From a candidate division WOR-1 bacterium RIFOXYB2_FULL_48_7 (GTDB lineage Bacteria; Margulisbacteria; WOR-1; O2-12-FULL-45-9; XYB2-FULL-48-7), in contig MEUF01000040.1 in the NCBI GenBank assembly GCA_001771615.1, positions 1 to 10,536 of the forward strand: a DNA stretch of 10,536 nucleotides, written 5' to 3'. How positions within the stretch are numbered: the first letter of the stretch is position 1; every line of letters begins with the position of its first letter. A program made the position numbers and the translations under genes. This document shows positions 6,645-10,536 of the stretch, one piece after another. Under the pieces are notes generated by a model, which searched no databases, was not told where the DNA came from, and saw only the letters and a list, made by a program, of their open reading frames with translations.

Positions 6645-7628
6645 TTACCTCCTGTAGGCGGCCATGACCGCTTGAATTGTTGGCAAATTGTTGGCCAGAG
6701 AAATTCCCATAGGATCACCGCTTATTCGGCCGAGAATAGTCTCGATAAAATAATAATATGGATTGGCAAAAGCCTGGGAAGTAAAGCTCGTAATATTTTG
6801 CATGGCTTCATTACTAGCTCCTTCCGGGGTGTGCAAAAGCTGTTGATTGGGAATTGGGCGAAAGACTACCTGGATATTTCCCCTGTTGCCTTGAATCGAG
6901 ATCCTCCCAATCATTGTCCTGGCCAGCCAGCTGGTTGATAAGGCAATCGTCACCCCAGGTGGTGTTTGATAGCTTACTTCTCCGACTGTGTCGATTCCTC
7001 TAGGATCATGGTTAAGGTCAGCGCTGGTTAATTGCCAAACGCTCGGGCCTAACAAAAAACGGACTGTGTCAATCAAATGAACCCCCAAATCATAGAAAGA
7101 GCCGCCTACCCCGGCTTGGGCCGGATCAAAAAACCAATCTTTCCCTGGGCCACCATGTTCAAATATTCCACTAACCGCATGAACATCACCGATCATGCCG
7201 TAGGCAAGCCAATTACGGGCTGTGGTGATGCTGGGAGCAAAACGCATATTTTGGGCCACAAGGACTTGCCGCCCGTGTTGACTCGCTAAAGCAATTAATT
7301 CCTCCGCCTCCTGGATAGAGGTTGTCGCCGGCTTCTCGATGATGACATGTTTGCCCGCTGCCAACGCCAGTTTGGCCTGCTCAAAATGACAGGGAGGCGG
7401 GGTACAGAGCGCAACCGCGGTCAAACCATCCGATTCAAGCATTGTTGGATAATCAGGAAAGACTTCAGCGGTTAAGGATAGATCTTGCCTCAACTGTCGG
7501 GCAGAAGCCTCTGTCCGCGAGGTTAAGCCAACAATTTCCGCCTGGGGATGAGCTAACAGGCCGGCCGCAGCATATTTCCTGCCGGCCCGGCCGCAGCCAA
7601 CAATACCAACCTTGACAACGTCTTGCAT
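6645..7628 (-). CDS. Gfo/Idh/MocA family NAD(P)-dependent oxidoreductase
   Basis: These cytoplasmic enzymes oxidise or reduce sugars, inositols and related compounds with NAD(P). The 327-aa product has the N-terminal Rossmann fold with GIVGCGRAG (residues 8-16), the CTPPPCHFEQAKLAL segment (75-89) and the EKP signature (98-100), which carries the conserved Lys99. The C-terminal domain has GGSFYDLGVHLID (175-187), with the expected catalytic-type Asp180 and His184. Length is normal. The ATG at 7628 has AAGGA 12 bases upstream, slightly far. The substrate cannot be read from the sequence. It is divergent from pyrK (60-base gap) and is first of two genes; its last codons AGG AGG TAA also form the ribosome binding site of the next gene. 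Confidence 0.93.
   Translation of the reverse strand: MQDVVKVGIVGCGRAGRKYAAAGLLAHPQAEIVGLTSRTEASARQLRQDLSLTAEVFPDYPTMLESDGLTAVALCTPPPCHFEQAKLALAAGKHVIIEKPATTSIQEAEELIALASQHGRQVLVAQNMRFAPSITTARNWLAYGMIGDVHAVSGIFEHGGPGKDWFFDPAQAGVGGSFYDLGVHLIDTVRFLLGPSVWQLTSADLNHDPRGIDTVGEVSYQTPPGVTIALSTSWLARTMIGRISIQGNRGNIQVVFRPIPNQQLLHTPEGASNEAMQNITSFTSQAFANPYYYFIETILGRISGDPMGISLANNLPTIQAVMAAYRR
6647..6653 (-). promoter_or_regulatory. Shine-Dalgarno of the HIT-like gene embedded in the end of the oxidoreductase gene
   Basis: AGGAGGT on the minus strand is six bases from the ATG at 6640. It is formed by the two terminal Arg codons and the first base of the TAA stop of the upstream gene. It decides the start of the downstream gene and suggests coupled translation. 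It is the strongest Shine-Dalgarno in the window. Confidence 0.85.
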
Positions 7629-7672
7629 ATCACATATCTATCCTTCTTTGTGCGGAAAAATTTCACCCATTC

Positions 7673-7681
7673 TGCTATAAT
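7673..7681 (+). promoter_or_regulatory. Extended -10 promoter of the pyrK-pyrD-tatD operon
   Basis: TGCTATAAT is a perfect extended -10 element; no good -35 hexamer lies at normal spacing, which is common for this promoter type. The predicted start falls at or just before the ATG at 7689, giving a leaderless pyrK message. On the opposite strand, TATTAT (7683-7678) overlaps the same bases and could serve the divergent oxidoreductase, though its -35 is poor. Confidence 0.6.
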
Positions 7682-7688
7682 AAATTCA

Positions 7689-8447
7689 ATGGCCAGCCAG
7701 GAAAAATGCCGGATAATCGACCACCAGAAAGTCGGCCCGCAACATTACAAATTAGTTCTCGCCTCCGACTATCTCTCCAAACACGCCCAACCCGGCCAAT
7801 TTGTGCAGGTAAAATGCTCTGATACGCTTGATCCGCTATTACGGCGACCGATCAGCCTCCACCAGATTTCTCCTGAACATAAAACTTTTGCCCTGCTGTA
7901 TGAAGTTGTCGGCAAAGGGACCAACGAATTGACTAAATTGTTTGTCGGGGAAAATTTGGATCTTTTCGGCCCGCTGGGGACAGGCTTTCAGCTAGATAGC
8001 CAACGGAATAAACATCTGTTGGTCGGCGGCGGCATGGGAAGCGCCCCGCTCCTGGCCCTGGCTGAAAGACTAACCGGCCAGGTTTCAATTCTTTTGGGAG
8101 CAAAAACTGCGGCTAATATCCTGGCCGAAGCAGATTATAATAAGCTTGGGCATAATGTTGCGGTGATAACTGATGATGGGTCAAAAGGGAAAAAAGGGCT
8201 GGTTTCTGACCTGCTCCTGGAAAGGATCAGCCAGGATTCGGTTGTCTATGCTTGTGGCCCAAAATCAATGCTTAGGGCGGTAGCCGAAATTTGCTGGCAA
8301 AAAAAAGTCGACTGCCAGATATCAATGGAAGAAAGGATGGCCTGCGGTATTGGGGCTTGCAAGGGGTGCGCAGTTAAAACAAAAGGCGGCTATAAAATGG
8401 CCTGCAAAGATGGCCCGGTTTTTAAAGGTGAGGATATTATATGGTAG
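7689..8447 (+). CDS. pyrK: Dihydroorotate dehydrogenase B, electron transfer subunit PyrK
   Basis: PyrK passes electrons from dihydroorotate, oxidised by PyrD, through a 2Fe-2S cluster and FAD to NAD+. The 252-aa product has the FAD-binding RRPIS motif (residues 52-56), the nucleotide-binding GGGMGSAP (113-120) and YACGP (187-191). The C-terminal cluster ligands are Cys219, Cys224, Cys227 and Cys239. The frame is open to a TTG at 7623, but those residues look non-coding and precede the extended -10 box at 7673-7681. MASQEKCRII at 7689 is the better start, and the transcript would be leaderless. It overlaps pyrD by 7 bases, typical of the class 1B enzyme. Related ferredoxin reductase-like proteins exist, but the adjacent pyrD settles the assignment. 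Confidence 0.96.
   Translation: MASQEKCRIIDHQKVGPQHYKLVLASDYLSKHAQPGQFVQVKCSDTLDPLLRRPISLHQISPEHKTFALLYEVVGKGTNELTKLFVGENLDLFGPLGTGFQLDSQRNKHLLVGGGMGSAPLLALAERLTGQVSILLGAKTAANILAEADYNKLGHNVAVITDDGSKGKKGLVSDLLLERISQDSVVYACGPKSMLRAVAEICWQKKVDCQISMEERMACGIGACKGCAVKTKGGYKMACKDGPVFKGEDIIW
8426..8433 (+). promoter_or_regulatory. Shine-Dalgarno of pyrD
   Basis: AGGTGAGG lies 7 bases upstream of the pyrD ATG at 8441, within the pyrK coding region. It supports the 8441 start and the 7-base gene overlap. Confidence 0.7.
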
Positions 8448-9331
8448 ATCTTTCTTTAGAATTAGCAGGAATTAAATTAAAGAATCCCGTTATGGTTGCC
8501 TCCGGGACGTTTGGCTGGGGACAAGAATTTGCCGATTACCTTGATCTCAATAAACTGGGAGCAATCATCACTAAAAGTATTACCTTAAAGCCTCGTGAAG
8601 GCAATCCTCCGCCAAGGATTGTCGAGACCCCGGCCGGCATGCTCAACACAATTGGCCTGCAAAATGAGGGGCTGGAACATTTCCTCAGAAACGACCTTCC
8701 CTTCTTGTCTAAATTTAACACCCCGACTATCGTCAATATCGCTGGCGAGAGTGTCGCTGAATATGTTGAGCTGGCAAAAAGATTAAGTAAAGAACCAATG
8801 GTTAAAGGGATTGAGGTCAACATTTCCTGCCCTAATGTCGCGCATGGCGGGATGGCTTTTGGCACCGAGCCTGAAGCGACAAAACAGGTCATTAGTGCCG
8901 TCAGAAAAGAGACGACCCAACCATTGATTGTAAAACTTACCCCCAATGTGACAGATATTACTGTTATTGCCAAGGCAGCCGTAGCAGCCGGAGCTGATGC
9001 CCTTTCCCTGATCAATACCCTGGTCGGAATGTCTATAGATATCGAGACCGGCCAATCCCGCCTTGGCAGACTGACCGGCGGCCTTTCCGGGCCGGCCATA
9101 AAGCCCATTGCCGTTAGAATGGTATATGAAACAGCCAGGGCAGTAAATGTCCCGGTCATCGGCATAGGGGGGATCATGACCGGCAACGACGCCGTCGAAT
9201 TCTTATTAGCTGGCGCCAAAGCTATCCAGGTGGGAACAGCAAATTTTGTCGATGTAACAGCCTCTCTAACCATTTTAAAAGGAATAGAAGATTATGTTGA
9301 TCGACACCCACGCTCACTTAACTTTTCCTGA
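8441..9331 (+). CDS. pyrD: Dihydroorotate dehydrogenase B, catalytic subunit PyrD (class 1B)
   Basis: PyrD oxidises dihydroorotate to orotate in the fourth step of pyrimidine synthesis, using FMN in a TIM barrel. The 296-aa product shows NPVMVASGTFGWG near residues 15-27 and the substrate loop with NTIGLQNEG (69-77). The active-site NISCPN carries Cys130, the base that marks class 1 enzymes of the B type. The FMN phosphate region is GIGGI at about 237-241, followed by AGAKAIQVGTANF. PyrK immediately upstream confirms the heterotetrameric B type. The last 38 bases overlap tatD, so the C-terminus (after GIEDYVDRH) differs from and is a little shorter than the usual family end. A sequencing frameshift there is possible, but both frames look intact. 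Confidence 0.97.
   Translation: MVDLSLELAGIKLKNPVMVASGTFGWGQEFADYLDLNKLGAIITKSITLKPREGNPPPRIVETPAGMLNTIGLQNEGLEHFLRNDLPFLSKFNTPTIVNIAGESVAEYVELAKRLSKEPMVKGIEVNISCPNVAHGGMAFGTEPEATKQVISAVRKETTQPLIVKLTPNVTDITVIAKAAVAAGADALSLINTLVGMSIDIETGQSRLGRLTGGLSGPAIKPIAVRMVYETARAVNVPVIGIGGIMTGNDAVEFLLAGAKAIQVGTANFVDVTASLTILKGIEDYVDRHPRSLNFS
9279..9283 (+). promoter_or_regulatory. Shine-Dalgarno of tatD
   Basis: AAGGA lies 10 bases before the ATG at 9294, inside pyrD. It supports translation starting at the canonical MLIDTHAHL and therefore supports the 38-base overlap with pyrD. Confidence 0.6.
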
Positions 9332-10061
9332 ATTCACTGCCGACCTGCCGGAAATCATTGCCCGGGCTAAAGCGGCCCAACTGGAAGCCATCATCAATAT
9401 TGCCCTGGATAATGAGGCAATCAATCAATCCTTTAAGCTGGCCGAAGAATATCCTGGCTATCTCTACACTGCCCTGGGACTCCATCCGCATGAAGCCAGC
9501 CAATGGCGGGACACCGATTATCAGCGGTTCCAACAATTGGCTACCAGGCATAAAATTGTCGCCCTGGGTGAAATGGGCCTTGATTACCACTATAAACTTT
9601 CACCGCTTGAGCAGCAAAAAAAGGTCTTTCGGAAATTTCTCCAGCTGGCCCAGGAGGTTGACCTGCCGGCCGTAATCCATTCGCGTGATGCCGCCCAGGA
9701 CACCCTGGATATCCTCCGAGAAGAAAATCAAGGCAAATTAAGGGGAGTACTGCATTGTTTTGCCGGCGACATGAAGCTTGGCCAGGCGGCCTTGGATATG
9801 GGCTTATATATTTCCTTTACGGCCAACATCACCTACCCCAAGGCTGATAACCTGCGCCAGGCAGTTAAAAGTATTCCCATCGATAGGCTGCTAATTGAAA
9901 CAGACTGCCCTTTTCTGGCACCTCAAATCTATCGCGGCAGCAGGAATGAACCGGCTTATGTGATTAAGGTGGCCGAAAAGATTGCCGAGGTCAAAGGGCT
10001 CTCTTATGAAGAGGTTGCTTTACAAACTACCGCCAACGCCAAGCACCTATTCCAGATTTAG
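9294..10061 (+). CDS. tatD: TatD family metal-dependent hydrolase (DNase)
   Basis: TatD proteins are TIM-barrel amidohydrolase-fold enzymes with two divalent metals; characterised members are 3'-5' exonucleases acting in DNA repair or degradation. The 255-aa product has the usual length and every metal-site landmark: His6 and His8 in DTHAHL, Glu93 in GEMGLDYH, His129 in AVIHSRDA, His154 in GVLHCFAG, and Asp204 in IETDCPFLAP. The start at 9294 gives the classic MLIDTHAHL. It overlaps pyrD by 38 bases and is probably cotranscribed with pyrK and pyrD, although no functional tie to pyrimidine synthesis is obvious. Its stop overlaps the convergent rnfB end by 15 bases. The paralogous YcfH/YjjV subtypes cannot be told apart here. 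Confidence 0.95.
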   Translation: MLIDTHAHLTFPEFTADLPEIIARAKAAQLEAIINIALDNEAINQSFKLAEEYPGYLYTALGLHPHEASQWRDTDYQRFQQLATRHKIVALGEMGLDYHYKLSPLEQQKKVFRKFLQLAQEVDLPAVIHSRDAAQDTLDILREENQGKLRGVLHCFAGDMKLGQAALDMGLYISFTANITYPKADNLRQAVKSIPIDRLLIETDCPFLAPQIYRGSRNEPAYVIKVAEKIAEVKGLSYEEVALQTTANAKHLFQI

Positions 10062-10536
10062 TATGCACTTGGTCGGGCATTTGGCGACCGCTTCCCGGCA
10101 ATCGGCTGGCGCCTGATTATATATAACCCGGGCAAGGTTGCCTTCAACCTTAAATGCCTGGGGGTTTATTTTGGCACATAAACCGCATGCAATACAGCCA
10201 ACAGGGCAGTTTTTTCTTGTGACGCTCCCTTTGTCTCTTGAGGAACAGGCGACAACTGTTGGCCAGGAACAGGGGCGCAAAGCAATGATCGCCCGCGGAC
10301 AGGCAACGACACAGCGCCCGCAAGCCGTGCACTTTTTACTATCGATCACCGGCAAGCCATCGTGCATCTTGATGGCATCAAACGGACAGGCGGTAAAACA
10401 ATCACCATAGCCAAGACAACCATAACTGCACAGCAAACCACCACTATCAACAAGATTGGCAGTCGTACAACTTTTTGTCCCCGAATATCTAGCCTTAATT
10501 CGCCGTTGGCCGGCTGTTGCGCCGCAATGGACTGTG
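10047..10536 (-). CDS. rnfB: Electron transport complex protein RnfB, C-terminal part (5' truncated by window edge)
   Basis: RnfB is the iron-sulfur subunit of the Rnf complex, which couples ferredoxin oxidation to NAD+ reduction and ion pumping. The frame stays open to the window edge, so the TTG at 10436 is internal. Reading inward, the sequence shows VHCGATAGQRRIKARYSG, then LCSYGCLGYGDCFTACPFDAI, then a CTACGRCVVACP ferredoxin motif, all typical of RnfB. A further ferredoxin-like module follows, as in long clostridial-type RnfB. In it CIACGLC is followed by Asn-Pro instead of Cys-Pro, and the partner motif keeps only DCREAVAKCP, so one cluster is probably lost. The N-terminal membrane anchor and the remaining rnf genes are outside the window. 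A different polyferredoxin is possible but less likely. Confidence 0.88.
   Translation of the reverse strand, partial: TVHCGATAGQRRIKARYSGTKSCTTANLVDSGGLLCSYGCLGYGDCFTACPFDAIKMHDGLPVIDSKKCTACGRCVVACPRAIIALRPCSWPTVVACSSRDKGSVTRKNCPVGCIACGLCAKINPQAFKVEGNLARVIYNQAPADCREAVAKCPTKCILNLE

Noticed and set aside
6641..6718. 26-residue N-terminal extension of the HIT-like protein
   Set aside because: It overlaps the oxidoreductase coding region, while a consensus Shine-Dalgarno points to the ATG at 6640.
7623..7688. Upstream TTG start for pyrK
   Set aside because: The added residues include the extended -10 box region and do not resemble PyrK; the ATG at 7689 fits family length.
8536..9273. 245-aa open frame on the minus strand
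   Set aside because: It lies wholly antisense to pyrD, whose family match is decisive; its translation is low-complexity and matches nothing I recognise.
10434..10436. TTG at 10436 as the start of a 129-aa ferredoxin
   Set aside because: The frame continues upstream to the window edge with RnfB-like sequence including conserved cysteines, so the gene is truncated by the window instead.

Overview
The window is a gene-dense stretch of a bacterial chromosome with roughly balanced base composition. It encodes the end of a flagellar export locus, a tRNA cluster, a pyrimidine-synthesis operon and the edge of an Rnf complex. A motile organism with Rnf-type energy conservation and a class 1B dihydroorotate dehydrogenase (PyrK plus PyrD) is implied, so probably an anaerobe or fermenter. 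The tRNAs lack an encoded CCA, intergenic gaps are tiny, and several genes start with no Shine-Dalgarno sequence just downstream of a -10 box. I could not assign a phylum from the sequence. An uncultured lineage (for example a Margulisbacteria/Saganbacteria-like or other candidate phylum) fits, but this is a low-confidence inference.

Positions 1-3607 (+ strand) hold a packed flagellar operon: the C-terminal part of flhB (NPTH autocleavage site), complete flhA, two small unrecognised ORFs (88 and 68 aa), and a short FliA-like sigma factor. The genes are 1 nt apart or overlapping after flhA. Many bacteria have flhF and flhG between flhA and fliA; here the two small ORFs take that place. At 3618-4961 follows a probable lipoprotein with a Thr/Ser-rich stalk and seven Asp-box (BNR) propeller units.

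Positions 4966-5217 (- strand) carry three tRNA genes, transcribed in the order Gly(CCC), Cys(GCA), Val(GAC). Their likely promoter is interleaved with the promoter of the divergent tspO gene (5286-5762, +). Positions 5759-7628 (- strand) hold a two-gene operon: a Gfo/Idh/MocA oxidoreductase followed by an unrecognised 293-aa protein with a HIT-like HLHVMAQ motif. The ribosome binding site of the second gene lies in the last codons of the first.

Positions 7689-10061 (+ strand) hold the overlapping genes pyrK, pyrD and tatD. PyrK and PyrD make the NAD-linked dihydroorotate dehydrogenase of pyrimidine synthesis; TatD is a metal-dependent DNase-type hydrolase. At 10047-10536 (- strand) the 3' part of rnfB enters from the right edge, tail-to-tail with tatD. 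Its C-terminal ferredoxin module appears to have kept one iron-sulfur cluster and lost the other.

No mobile element, CRISPR array, rRNA or long non-coding region was found. The most unusual features are the two small ORFs before the sigma factor, the interleaved tRNA/tspO promoters, the leaderless-type starts, the HIT-like partner of the oxidoreductase, the pyrD/tatD overlap and the pattern of lost cysteines in RnfB.
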